A DNA stretch of 64,000 nt from Roseiarcus sp963741405 (lineage in GTDB: Bacteria; Pseudomonadota; Alphaproteobacteria; Rhizobiales; Beijerinckiaceae): contig CAVUHX010000039.1 in assembly GCA_963741405.1 (NCBI GenBank), positions 558,001 through 622,000 on the forward strand, in the 5' to 3' direction. Positions 26,026 through 36,008 of this stretch are shown piece by piece; the stretch's first letter is position 1, and the number at the start of each line of letters is the position of its first letter. Made by a program: the position numbers and the translations under genes. Below the pieces are notes generated by a model. It saw only the letters and a program-made list of their open reading frames with translations. It was not told the DNA's origin and searched no databases.

Positions 26026-28047
26026 TCAATTGACCGCGTCCAGCCGGCTGCGGACCTTCGCCGCCAGCTCTTCCATGGAGAACGGCTTGGAGAGGAGATG
26101 GACGCCGGGATCGAGCCGGCCGTGCCGCATGATGGCGTCGCGGCTGTAGCCCGTCATGTAGAGCACCCGCAGGCCAGGGCGGCGCCTCAGTGCTTCGTCG
26201 GCGAGTTCCCGCCCGTTGTAGTCGCCCGGCATCACGACGTCGGTCAGCAGGAGATCGAGCTTGGGCGCGCTGTCGAGCACAGTCAGCGCGGCCCTCCCGC
26301 TGGACGCTTCCGCGACGCGATAGCCGAGATCGCGCAGCGCCTCCAACGCATAGGCCCTGACGCCGTCGTCATCCTCGACCAGGAGAATGCTCTCGCGTCC
26401 GCCCGGCCGGTCGAATTCCGCGCGCGTGCGCTCGACCAGGCCCAATGAGGGATCCGCCTGACGGGGGAGCAGCATCCGGACGGTCGTGCCGCGGCCGGGC
26501 TCGCTTTCGATCTGGACATGGCCGCCCGACTGGCGGCAGAATCCGTAAACCTGGCTGAGCCCGAGGCCGGTGCCCTTGCCGACGTCCTTGGTGGTGAAGA
26601 ACGGATCGAACGCCCGCGCCAGCGTCTGCGCGTCCATGCCGACGCCCGTGTCCATGACCGCGATCGTCACGTATTCGCCGGGCTCGACGCGCTCCGCGAA
26701 GGACACGGCGTCCGTCGGGCCGACGCGGCGGTTGGCCGTCTCGATGATCAGCCGGCCGCCGCGCGGCATGGCGTCCCGGGCGTTGAGCGCCAGGTTGAGG
26801 AGGGCGCTCTCGAGCTGGTTGGAATCGACATAGGCGTTCCACAGTCCGTCCGCCAAAATCGTCTTCATCGAGATCGGCTCGCCGAGCGTTCGCTGCAACA
26901 GGTCGCTGAATTCCTGCGACAAGCGCATTGGCGTCGACCGCCTGCGGCGCAAGCGCCTGACGGCGCGAAAAGGCGAGCAGGCGGCCGGTGAGCGCCCGGG
27001 CCCGCTGCACGCCCTGGAGCGCCAGGTCCTTCGCCTTTTCGATCCGGGCCTTGGCCGGCGCGGCGGCAGGTGGATGAGCTGGCGGTCGATCGTGTCCAGG
27101 CCGCCGAGCATCAGCGTCAGCATGTTGTTGAAGTCGTGCGCGACGCCGCCGGTGAGCTGGCCGAGCGCCTCCATCTTCTGAGCCTGGCGCAGCTGCTCCT
27201 CGAGGCGGCGCCGCTCGCTCACCTCCCGGGCGCTCACGACAACCCGGCGCGCCCCGCCGTCACGGCTCGGGACCGCGGTCGCGACCGCTTCGACGATCTG
27301 GCTGTCCTGCGACCGTTCGTAGCGATAAGGACCATCGTTGCGCACGGCGGCCGCAAGATGACGGTTGATCTCGGTGGCCTTCTCCGCTCCCAGAACCTCC
27401 TCGATCCTGCGCCCGATCACGTCTGCGCGCGTCATGCCATAGAGCCGAAGCGTCGCCGGATTGACCTCCTGGAACCGGAAGCTCCCTTTGTCCTCGACAA
27501 GCACGGCGTGGCATTCCGGCGAATGCTGGAAGAACGTCCGCACCAGCGCTTCGCTCGCGGCGAGCTGAGCCGTCCGCACTTCGACGCGCCGCTCCAGCGT
27601 CTCGTTGAGCCGGGTGAGCTCTGCCTCGGCTGTCTTGGCCTCGGTGACGTCATGGGCGACGCCGATGAAACCGACATGCTCGCCGGTGAGGCTCCAGCGC
27701 GGCTGCGATTCCGCCCGCAGCCACCGCCACTGCCCATCGCGGCGTCGGAACCGCGCCTCGACCGGGACCGACTTCAACGCCGCATGGACGCGAGGCTCCT
27801 CCCGCAAAATGCGGGGCAGATCGTCGGGGTGAAGGGCCTTCCGCCAGTCGAAAGCGAGCGCTTCCTCGTAAGAGCCGCCGAAGAAATCGAGGTAGGCCTG
27901 GTTGACGAATTCGCGCCGGCCGCTTGCGCCGGTCACCCACATCGGCACCGGCGCGCTGTTGGCGATGGCGCGGAATCGCGCTTCGCTTTCGGCGATCGCG
28001 CGCTCGGCCAATTTGCGTTGCGTGACGTCGGTGACGACCATATGCAT
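26026..28047 (-). pseudogene. hybrid sensor histidine kinase, 3' portion (PAS-HK-receiver)
   Basis: This frame carries the C-terminal two thirds of a PAS-rich hybrid kinase. A PAS domain (FRAIANSAPVPMWVTGASG...) and a second PAS (SPECHAVLVEDKG...) precede the HisKA helix with the phospho-acceptor His in GQLTGGVAHDFNNML. The HATPase_c domain follows (N-box NLALNARDAMPRGG, MDTGVGMD, GKGTGLGLS), and a receiver domain ends the protein with its Asp in LLLTDVVMPG. Between about 27065 and 26910 the coding sense lies in another frame, so two compensating shifts scramble about 50 residues after the H-box. The 5' part of the gene lies at 28541-29706, beyond an IS fragment. It is probably inactive. Confidence 0.8.
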
Positions 28048-28049
28048 AT

Positions 28050-28540
28050 ATCATGGTCGATTCCGAGGCTGACATAGAAGAGGTAGGCGACGATGTCGAC
28101 AGATTCTGTAGGGGACGAACTTGCCCAGTTCTTAGTCCGCGAAATCGTGGGTGTTGACCTCAATCGGTTGGCCTTGCGGCCCATAGTCGCTGCCGCTGAT
28201 CTAGAATTCGCCGAGCAATTCCTTCTTCTGCGCGTCGATCGATATCACCGGCTGATCGGTGGCCTGAAACGCCTCGGCCTTGGCGTTGATATATTCGAAC
28301 TGAGCGTCGCTCGGGATGTGCCGCCTTCCTTGGTCTGCGGTTGAAGTGGCGGCAATATTGCAGCTCCTCCAACAGTTGGGAATGGTGGAGGAGCTCACCT
28401 TGTGACCCATCGCCCGAAGCGCCGCCGCCAGCTTGTCGTGGCTCTTCGAGACCCATCGCAACGGCCGCATCGGATCGCCCATCGTCGCGGGCTCGAGCAA
28501 TCGTTGCAAGTCCTCCAGAAGCGTCGGGTCCCTCGTCGTC
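28050..28540 (-). pseudogene. ISAzo13-family transposase, internal fragment
   Basis: On the minus strand about 160 codons match the DDE transposase of ISAzo13-type elements. DPTLLEDLQRLLEPATMGDP and LRWVSKSHDKLAAALRAMGH come first, then DAQFEYINAKAEAF and QPVISIDAQKKELLGEF. After a stop come YGPQGQPIEVNTHDFAD and, in another frame, VDIVAYLFYVSLGIDHD. At least two in-frame stops and one frameshift are present, and both ends of the gene and both terminal repeats are absent. The fragment sits exactly between two halves of the histidine kinase (GVYVV on one side, VTDVTQRK on the other). Confidence 0.85.
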
Positions 28541-29706
28541 AACCACATAGACGCCGAGCACCCGGCCCGACGCGTCGCGGTGAGGAACATGGGTCACCTC
28601 GGTAAAGCCAGTCCGTCCGGCCGGGGGAACTCGACCTCGTAGGATATCTCCTCGCCGGCCAGCGCGCGCTCGAGGTTCGATCGGCGCGCCTCATACATTT
28701 CCGGGCTCATCACTTCGTCGACGCGGCGCCCGAGGATCTCGCTGCGCGGCCGATCGAACCAGATCTCGTACGTCCTGTTGACGAAGCGGAAGACCTGATC
28801 GCTGTCGACATAGGAGATCAGGACGGGCAGGGCGTCGGCGATCGCCCGCAGCCTTCCTTCGCTCGCCACCGCTTCCTGCTCGGCAAGCTTTCGCTCGGTG
28901 ATGTCAATATGCGCGCCGACCAGCGCGGTCGCCTTGCCGTCGGCGTCGCGTTCGATCTCGGCGACCGCCCTGATCCAGCGCACAGCCCCGTCGCTCGGCC
29001 GAATGACGCGGTATTCCGACTTGTATTCGCTGCCGCGGCCGGCGACGGCGGCGAACAGGCGCTCAATCGCGCCCGCCCGGTCCTCGGGGTGGAGGCGCTC
29101 GGCCCAGGCGGCGTGCAACTCGACCGCCGCCTCGGGCGGCAGACCGTAGATCTGCAGATATTCCGGGGAGCGGCGCGCCAGGAAATTGTCGCGCACGTCG
29201 ACCCACATGCCCCCCACCGCGCCGATCCTCTGGACCCGCTCGAGTTCGAGCTCTCGCCGACGCAGCGTCTGGACCATGGCCTGGCGATCGGTCACGTCAC
29301 GAAAGGATACGCCGATGCCGTCGCCAAGCGGAAAAGCGCGGATCTCGTGATAGCGATCAGGCCGCCGGGTCGAGTAGGTTTCAAACACCTGCTTCTCGCG
29401 CGTCGCCATGACAAGTCGGTAGCGTCGCTCGAATTCAGTCCCGACCGCGGTCGGGGAGACTTCCCAGATCGTCCGGCCGATCACGTCCTCCCGGCGCAGG
29501 TCGAAGATTTCCATGGCTGCGCGGTTGAAGGCGATGAAACGCCAGCCGGAGTCGAGCGCAAAGAATCCTTCGGCGAGGCCGTCCAGAATCTCGCCGACCG
29601 CCAGGTCGTCTCGGCTCCAGACGCCATTCGCCGTCGCCGATGCGACGGACCGGTCGGGTTTGAGGGGCGGATCTGCGCGCACGGTGTTGGACGTCCCGTT
29701 CTTCAA
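28541..29706 (-). pseudogene. hybrid sensor histidine kinase, 5' portion (three PAS domains)
   Basis: The N-terminal 370 residues contain three PAS sensor domains: EGFFALDSGWRFIAFNRAAMEIF, then YLQIYGLPPEAAVELHAAWAERLHPED with its PAC segment ALVGAHIDITERKLAEQE, then LPVLISYVDSDQVFRFVNRTYEIWF. The frame breaks near 28610 (FPRPDG then RTGFTEVTHVPHRDASGRVLGVYVV in another frame) and meets the ISAzo13 fragment at about 28541. Rejoined with 26026-28047 it would be one five-PAS hybrid kinase of roughly 1,050 residues. No membrane segments are visible, so the intact ancestor was a cytoplasmic sensor. Confidence 0.78.
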
Positions 29707-29903
29707 AACCGCTTATGACCGCGACGTTGAACAAGCCCGGGCCGCTGCAACTCTCCGGACTGTGTGAGACAATGCGCCAAAAAGAGGCGATCCTGTGGTG
29801 ATTTCAAAAAGTTGCCCTTCTTCGCAGCAGAGCTGGAGGCGTTTGCCCGGTGGCCGGGAGGTTAACCTGCGGACTTCATCATTCGACTCCGCCAGGGCTC
29901 CCC

Positions 29904-29963
29904 ATGTCTCAGGCCAGGCGCCGCCCGTTCATGCTCGAGGAATTGCGGGCCTATCTCGTCGAG
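29904..29963 (+). pseudogene. 5' stub of a PaaI-type thioesterase gene
   Basis: About 20 codons read MSQARR-RPFMLEELRAYLVE, matching the start of the intact thioesterase at 32775 (MTRHPKARPFTLDELRAYLLE) in roughly two thirds of positions. Similarity stops abruptly at about 29960. The stop codon of the leftward hydrolase-TPR gene (29951-29953) falls inside this stub, so the stub and the accessory gene are joined at this point. Confidence 0.6.
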
Positions 29964-32682
29964 GGTGCATCTCGCGGCTTCGGCGTTTGCTTTGATGAAT
30001 CCTCGCGCAATTCGGCAATCTGCGCGTCGAACCACGCCAGGTCCTGCTTCCACTGCGCCCAGTCCGGGTGCTCCCCGACCAGCTTCGCGATGATCGCGCG
30101 CCCTGACGCCAAGGCCTCGCTCGCCTTTGCCGTCTCCCTGGACGCGCGGAAGGCGGAGGCGAGCTTGGCATAGCTCACCGAGAGATCGCGCTGCCAGCCG
30201 GCGTTGCCGGGATCGGATTTCGCCAGCCGGTCGCTGATCGCGAGGCTGTCCTCGTAGGCCTTCAGCGCGCCCGCAAGGTCGCCCTGCGCCGTCTTCACGT
30301 CGCCGACCTTGTTCAACGACACCGAAAGATCGCGCTGCCAGCCGGCGTTGCCGGGATCGGATTTCGCCAGCCGGTCGGCGATCGCGAGGCTGTCCTGGTA
30401 GGCCTTCAGCGCGCCCGCAAGGTCGCCCTGCGCCGTCTTCACGTCGCCGATCTTCTCGTACGACACCGAAAGATCGCGCTGCCAGCCGGCGTTGCCGGGA
30501 TCGGATTTCGCCAGCCGGTCTCTGATCGCGAGGCTGTCCTCGTAGGCCTTCAGCGCGCCCGCAAGGTCGCCCTGCGCCGTCTTCACGTCGCCGACTTATC
30601 GTACGACACCGAAAGATCGCGCTGCCAGCCGGCGTTGCCGGGATCGGATTTCGCCAGCCGGTCGGCGATCGCGAGGCTGTCCTCGTAGGCCTTCAGCGCG
30701 CCCGCAAGGTCGCCCTGCGCCGTCTTCACGTCGCCGATCTTCTCGTACGACACCGAAAGATCGCGCTGCCAGCCGGCGTTGCCGGGATCGGATTTCGCCA
30801 GCCGGTCGCTGATCGCGAGGCTGTCCTCGTAGGCCTTCAGCGCGCCCGCAAGGTCGCCCTGCGCCGTCTTCACGTCGCCGATCTTGATCGTACGACACCG
30901 AAAGATCGCGCTGCCAGCCGGCGTTGCCGGGATCGGATTTCGCCAGCCGGTCTCTGATCGCGAGGCTGTCCTCGATAGGCCTTCAGCGCGCCCGCAAGGT
31001 CGCCCTGCGCCGTCTTCACGTCGCCGATCTTCTCGTACGACACCGAAAGATCGCGCTGCCAGCCGGCGTTGCCGGGATCGGATTTCGCCAGCCGGTCGCC
31101 GATCGCGAGGCTGTCCTCGTAGGCCTTCAGCGCGCCCGCAAGGTCGCCGCGCCGAACTTTGATGTCTCCAAGACCGAGAATTGCCCAGTATCTGTAGAAT
31201 GTCTGATCGTCCGCCTTCGCCAGCCTCAGCACACGCTCAAACCGTGACTGCGCCTGATTGAGGTCGCCGTGGTCGATCTGAATCCAGCCGGCCCATAACA
31301 GGCTCTCGAGATCGTCGGGATCGAGCGCCAGCGCCTTCTCGTAGGCCTCCAGCGCCTGTTTCGGATCGCGGAGACCGGCGATTGCGCCGAGGTTTCGATA
31401 GGCGATCGCAGCGTCTTTGCGGTCCTTTTCCGCCTGCGCGGTGGCCTGCTCGGCCTGCGCCGTCTTGTCCTCGGCGAACGTCTTCAGCAGCGCGGCGGCG
31501 TCGGCGACCTTGTTCGCCTTGAGGAGGTCGAGAGCGTGCTGCAGGCGCGCGTCGCCTTCCGCGGCCCCCTTCGCGATCGACCCGACCGCTTCGCCGACCT
31601 TCTGCTGCGCGCCAGGCCCCGCCGCCGGATTCCGCTCGATCAGCAAATTGGTCAAAGCGGCGAGTTGAGCGTCTTTCGCGGCGAGTTGAGCGTCTTTCGT
31701 GCTCAGTTGCTCGGTCAGGGGCTTCTGGATCTGCTCGATCTGCTCCTTGCTCGGCCCGGAGCGGCGCAATCAGCGCCTGCACGCCCTTGTAGGCGATCAG
31801 GGCGACAAGCCCGATCGACGCGATCCTGACGAGCTTCGGGATGACATTGCGCGATTGCTCGGATGGGATCGGCGGCAGAGGAAGACTTTCGAGCGAACCC
31901 GCCGGGTTCGCGGGGCGAGGGTTCCTGGCGACGAAATCCCGCGTGCGGGCGTAGAGCAGCGACGACCGATCCGCGGGCTTCACGATCGCAAGATGATCGG
32001 CGTCGATCGGGACGGGGGGATCTCCCGGAAGGCCCGGGTCCGCGCTCGCTTCATCGACGATGCGCCCCGCCGCCGTGTCCTGCGTTTCATAGAAGACGCG
32101 ATGTTCGAGACCATCTTTGCGGTCCTGGGCCAGGCGGCGATAGGCGATATTGATGCTGCGCAGGGTCGGGTCGTTGGCGACCAGGACGCCGGCGAGGGTT
32201 GACGGCCACGCGAGAAATCTCAACCGCTCGAGCAGACTCGCCTTTCGCGACCCGGTATGGGGCGTCGCCGCGAACACGACCTGCCTCACGCGCCGAAAGA
32301 AATCGGCCGCTTCCGGGCGGCCGCCCGTCTGCTGCTGCAGGTCGAGCAGCATTTGCTTGACGATCAGGCCGCCGAGGCTGTGACAGACAAAAGCAATCGG
32401 GCCGGTCTTGAGGCCGGGTTCGCCGAGGACATATTCGAGGATGTTGACGGCCCGGTCCTGCAACGGCATCGAGGTTCCGAGCCAATTCGTCGGCGGGGCC
32501 TCATAGGCGACCGTGTAGACTGCAATCCCCTCGACGTCCTGCGCCAGCCAGAGCGGCCAGAAGGTGTCGTTGTCGGGCGCTCGCCGCCAGGTGTCGTAGG
32601 CATGGCCGCCAAGGCCGTGGACGAAAATGACGCTCGCTCGCGGCTCACCGCTCCACCCCGCGATCTTGATGAGCCGCGACAT
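29951..32682 (-). CDS. alpha/beta hydrolase-TM-TPR fusion protein, with frameshifts
   Basis: The N-terminal 260 residues form a SERAC1/DUF676-like alpha/beta hydrolase: SVIFVHGLGGHAYDTWRR, nucleophile Ser in FVCHSLGGLIVKQML, and catalytic His in PIDADHLAIVKPADR. One TM helix follows (LVRIASIGLVALIAYKGVQALI). After a frame change near 31770 come a Gln/Lys-rich coiled coil, canonical TPRs and seven almost identical 48-residue TPR units (core GDLAGALKAYEDSLAI.DRLAKSDPGNAGWQRDLSVSYEKIGDVKTAQ). Small indels near 30973, 30888 and 30597 shift frame within the array. It may be one broken gene, or errors may have been introduced by the repeats. The architecture suggests a membrane-tethered lipase/esterase controlled by a protein-binding scaffold; substrate and partners are unknown. 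Confidence 0.75.
30170..31165 (-). repeat. tandem array of seven ~144-bp TPR-coding repeats
   Basis: The same 144-bp unit (48 codons) recurs with its conserved block at about 30199, 30343, 30487, 30631, 30776, 30920 and 31066. The copies are nearly identical at the DNA level, including silent positions, which implies recent expansion or gene conversion. Three steps deviate from 144 by one or two bases, and these coincide with the frame changes. Confidence 0.9.
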
Positions 32683-32774
32683 CTCGACGAAGACCGAACC
32701 AAGAGGAATAATTTCCCAATGAAACAGGTTAACACATCACGCGACCTGCAAGGTAATTCCTTCGTGAGACCGCC

Positions 32775-33269
32775 GTGACCCGCCACCCGAAAGCCCGCCC
32801 GTTCACCCTCGACGAACTGCGGGCCTATCTCCTGGAGATTTTCCCGCAGATCTGGGCGCGGGGCGATTACTCGATCGAGGAGGTCGGGCCGATGAGCGCC
32901 ACGGTGCGGCTCAACTACCATCCTGACCACCTTCGGCCCGGCGGGACGATCTCCGGGCCGACGATGTTCGCGCTCAGCGACCTCGCGCTTTATGTCGCGA
33001 TCCTGCACGAGATCGGGCGCGTCGAACTCGCCGTGACCACCAATGTCTCGATCAATTTCCTGCGCCGGCCGGAGCCGAGGGATCTTGTCGGCAGGGCGAA
33101 ATTGATGAAGCTCGGCAAGCGTCTGGCCGTCGGCGAGGTTGCGCTCTATTCGCCCGGCGACCCCGACATGGTCGCGCATGCGACCGGGACCTATTCAATC
33201 CCGGCGCGCCGTGGCGATGACGCTTTCGCGCGCGACAGCGGGGTCTGGAAGGGGCGCGCTGGGGCTTGA
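32775..33269 (+). CDS. PaaI-like acyl-CoA thioesterase (hot-dog fold)
   Basis: This 164-aa protein has the hot-dog thioesterase pattern of the PaaI family: RLNYHPDHLRPGGTISGPTMFALSDLALYVAIL in the hot-dog helix region and AVTTNVSINFLRRPEPRDLVGRAKLMKLGKRLAVGEVALYS in the sheet. It should hydrolyse acyl-CoA or phenylacetyl-CoA-type thioesters. Start is GTG. In many Rhizobiales this gene precedes rplM-rpsI, as it does here apart from the inserted alpha/beta hydrolase on the other strand. A truncated copy of its 5' end lies 2.9 kb upstream. Confidence 0.9.
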   Translation: MTRHPKARPFTLDELRAYLLEIFPQIWARGDYSIEEVGPMSATVRLNYHPDHLRPGGTISGPTMFALSDLALYVAILHEIGRVELAVTTNVSINFLRRPEPRDLVGRAKLMKLGKRLAVGEVALYSPGDPDMVAHATGTYSIPARRGDDAFARDSGVWKGRAGA

Positions 33270-33307
33270 CGAGCGGTGTTAGATCCGCCTCCGCGTGGAC
33301 CGGCCGA

Positions 33308-34168
33308 TCAGGCGGGCGGCTTGTGCGCCAGCCAGCGGCCCGCCTCGGCTGCGGCAAACAACTCGGCAAGCGCAGAATTGACAGCGGCCGGCTCTTCGCT
33401 GGTGATGGTGTGGCCCGAGCGCGGAACGACCAATAACCCGGCCGTCGGCACGGTGCGTTTGAGGAACAGGCTACCCTCGAGGCAGGTGTCGTCCTCGTCG
33501 CCGACGATGACCAGAAGCGGAGCGGAGAAGCGCTTCAAATCGGCCTCGAGGTCCCATAGCGTTGGCCGCTTCGCTTGCACCATCGACATCGTCAACGCGT
33601 GGCCGAGCGCGGAATGTTCGGCCAGCATGCGGACGAATTCGGCGAAGCCGCGCGGATCCTTGTATCTTTGGCTCTTGCGCGTCGGCGTGTCGGCATAACG
33701 CGTCGCGGCGGTGGCGATGTCGTTGTCGCCGAACAGATTGGCGGTCTCGGCCGCGACTTTGCGCATAGCCTCGCGCGCCGCAGGGTCGGCGACCGAGCCC
33801 CAGCCGCAGCCGGCCGCCGTCACTGAGATGCAGCGCTCGCCATGGCGAATGCCGACGTGCAGCGCGGTGTAGGCGCCCATGGAATGGCCGACAATGTGCG
33901 CCTTGCCTACATCAAGCGCGTTCATGATCGCAATGACGTCGCCGCGGGCGATGTCCTGACCATAGCGCGCCGGATCGCTCGGCACGTCCGACGGCGGATA
34001 GCCGCGCGCCGAAAAAGTGACGCAGCGGTGCGAGCGCGAAAAGGCGCGCATCTGCGGCTCCCAGGTCCGGTAATCGCCGGCGAATTCGTGGATGAAAATC
34101 ACCGGGCTGCCGACGCCGGCCTCCTCGTAGTAGAGTTCCGCGCCGTCCGCGCTCTTGATCTTGGGCAT
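33308..34168 (-). CDS. alpha/beta hydrolase
   Basis: The 286-aa protein is a classic alpha/beta hydrolase: VIFIHEFAGDYRTW near the N-terminus, nucleophile Ser in IVGHSMGAYTALH, Asp in VIVGDEDDTC and His in VPRSGHTITSEEP. It is a cytoplasmic enzyme without a signal peptide and most resembles small-molecule ester or lactone hydrolases. The substrate cannot be assigned. The ATG at 34168 (MPKIKSADG) begins the fold; an ATG nine codons upstream is possible. It lies between the thioesterase and rplM on the opposite strand. Confidence 0.85.
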   Translation of the reverse strand: MPKIKSADGAELYYEEAGVGSPVIFIHEFAGDYRTWEPQMRAFSRSHRCVTFSARGYPPSDVPSDPARYGQDIARGDVIAIMNALDVGKAHIVGHSMGAYTALHVGIRHGERCISVTAAGCGWGSVADPAAREAMRKVAAETANLFGDNDIATAATRYADTPTRKSQRYKDPRGFAEFVRMLAEHSALGHALTMSMVQAKRPTLWDLEADLKRFSAPLLVIVGDEDDTCLEGSLFLKRTVPTAGLLVVPRSGHTITSEEPAAVNSALAELFAAAEAGRWLAHKPPA

Positions 34169-34531
34169 TGTCGACCGCCTCGTCGGCTGTTCCATTGGCG
34201 AATGGAGCAGAGCCTCCGCCGATCGAAAGCGCAAGGCCAATCGCGCGCGAGTTCGCCGCCTCCCCGGGCCGCGCTGACCTGCGTCATCGGCTTCGGCTGT
34301 TTCCTGCCCTCGATCTCGTAACGCAGCGCGCGCTGCGCTCGCGGGCTGCATGGAGGCCGAGCCGCGCCTGGTTCGAGGCCGCTTCGCGCATGCCTTGTAC
34401 GCGCTGAAGTGACGGTATTATATTACCGCACTATAAAAGCTGAAGAATTCTTGGCGATTCCAGGGCTTACTCGTTGACATTTCGTGCGGAGCGCGGCAGA
34501 AGCGCGCCACTTCGAAACTCACGGAACCCCA

Positions 34532-35002
34532 ATGTTCGGCAAAACCCATTCGACCAAGACGGCCGACGTCGAGAAGAAATGGCTTCTGATCGACGCCAAG
34601 GGCCTCGTCGTCGGGCGGCTCGCGACCATCGTCGCCATGCGCCTGCGCGGCAAGCACAAGCCAAGCTTCACCCCGCACATCGACGACGGCGACAACGTGA
34701 TCATCGTCAATGCGGAGAAGGTGGTGCTCACCGGCCGCAAGCGCGACAACAAGGTCTATCATCACTACACCGGCTATATCGGCGGCATCAAGGAGCGCTC
34801 CGCCAAGTCGATCCTCGAGGGCAAGTTCCCCGAGCGCGTGGTCGAAAAGGCGGTCGAGCGTATGCTGCCGCGCGGACCACTCGGCAAGAAGCAGCTCGGC
34901 AACCTGCGCGTCTACAAGGGCCCCGACCATCCGCACGCCGCCCAGCAGCCGGTCGTGCTCGACGTCGCCAAACTCAATCCCAAGAACAGCCGGAGCGCGT
35001 AA
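34532..35002 (+). CDS. rplM: 50S ribosomal protein L13
   Basis: L13 is an early-assembling 50S protein. The 156-aa product has the family blocks KKWLLIDAKGLVVGRLAT, NVIIVNAEKVVLTGRK, YHHYTGYIGGIKE and VERMLPRGPLGKKQLGNLRVYKG. The ATG at 34532 (MFGKTHSTKTADVEKKW) matches alphaproteobacterial L13 length; upstream in-frame codons are not conserved. A TTGACA lies about 60 bp upstream in a locally AT-rich leader. The rpsI start follows three bases after the stop, so the two are translated as a pair. Confidence 0.97.
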   Translation: MFGKTHSTKTADVEKKWLLIDAKGLVVGRLATIVAMRLRGKHKPSFTPHIDDGDNVIIVNAEKVVLTGRKRDNKVYHHYTGYIGGIKERSAKSILEGKFPERVVEKAVERMLPRGPLGKKQLGNLRVYKGPDHPHAAQQPVVLDVAKLNPKNSRSA

Positions 35003-35005
35003 CCC

Positions 35006-35491
35006 ATGGCTGAGACCCTCGCCTCTCTCGCCGATCTTAAGTCTTCGTCAATTGCTCCTCCGGACGCGGCGGTTGCGCCCCTCCATGTCCAGAAGCTGGA
35101 CAAGTACGGTCGCGCCTACGCCACCGGAAAACGCAAGAACGCCGTCGCCCGGGTCTGGATCAAGCCTGGCCGCGGCCTGGCGACAGTCAACGGCAAGCCG
35201 CTCGATCAGTATTTCGCCAGGCCCGTGCTGCGGATGATCCTGAGCCAGCCGCTCGTCGTCGCCAACCGCATCACCCAGTACGACGTGATCGTCACGGTCA
35301 CCGGCGGCGGGCTCTCGGGCCAGGCCGGCGCGGTCCGCCACGGCATCGCCAAGGCCCTGACCAACTACGAGCCCGATCTCCGGCCGGCTCTGAAGAAGGA
35401 AGGCTTCCTCACCCGCGATTCCCGCGTGGTCGAGCGCAAGAAGTACGGCCACAAGAAGGCCCGCCGCAGCTTCCAGTTCTCGAAGCGTTAA
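35006..35491 (+). CDS. rpsI: 30S ribosomal protein S9
   Basis: S9 is a 30S head protein whose C-terminal tail reaches the P-site tRNA. The 161-aa product has the N-terminal alphaproteobacterial extension, then YGRAYATGKRKNAVARVWIKPG, GLSGQAGAVRHGIAKAL and the universally conserved tail KKYGHKKARRSFQFSKR. It forms the usual rplM-rpsI operon. The downstream 500 bp are gene-free. Confidence 0.97.
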   Translation: MAETLASLADLKSSSIAPPDAAVAPLHVQKLDKYGRAYATGKRKNAVARVWIKPGRGLATVNGKPLDQYFARPVLRMILSQPLVVANRITQYDVIVTVTGGGLSGQAGAVRHGIAKALTNYEPDLRPALKKEGFLTRDSRVVERKKYGHKKARRSFQFSKR

Positions 35492-36008
35492 GGCGGATCG
35501 CTCAGGCCAAAAATGGTGGGGAAGGGCCCGGCCGCCGACGCGGCTTCGAGAGCGGCCCGGCTCGAAACGGCCTGGAGAGCGGAAAGCGCTCCGGAGGCCG
35601 CGCCGATCGCAGGGCGCGGCCCGCTCGGAGTGTTCGATCGGTCATGCGCCAATTCCCTCGACAAGCGCGGCCGGAGGGCGCTCGGTTGCGTCGCTGGCAG
35701 GCTGAGAGCGCGCTGTTCGTCTCTCTTCCGTTCCCGGTCGCGCCAACTGTGATTTTTATATGGTTTTTCAGAGTGATATCTGGTCATTTGCATAAGGCGC
35801 GCAAGGTCCTCGGCGGGGATGCGGACCGCCTGTTATTCCCATGATCAGGGGAATAGACACCTGTTCTTTTGCGGAAGCTGCACATCAAAGCGCTTGTGGA
35901 AGCGACTGGAATCAATGGCGTTATCATGCTCGGTCGAGGGCAAAAATCCGCCGCTCCGCCCTGTTAGCAGGGAGAAACAGGGAGAACTCCATCGCTCGGC
36001 TCGCGTGA
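35492..36008. other. intergenic region with a CCCTGTTA...AAACAGG repeat-like segment
   Basis: This 517-bp gap between rpsI and the convergent M20 gene contains no recognised ORF. Around 35955-35990 lies a segment with CCCTGTTA, AGCAGGGAGAAACAGGGAGAA-like sequence. A related arrangement (CCCCTGTTA ... AAACAGG ... AAACAGGGGAAAA) recurs at 56873-56912, and a shorter relative occurs at 56738-56755. These may be members of a dispersed repeat family. Confidence 0.4.

Noticed and set aside
30170..31165. Tandem repeats considered as CRISPR or minisatellite
   Set aside because: Units are 144 bp with no spacer diversity and encode TPR motifs, so they are protein-coding repeats.
35488..35793. 101-codon minus-strand frame after rpsI
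   Set aside because: No similarity, biased Ser/Arg/Pro composition and no ribosome-binding site; treated as intergenic.
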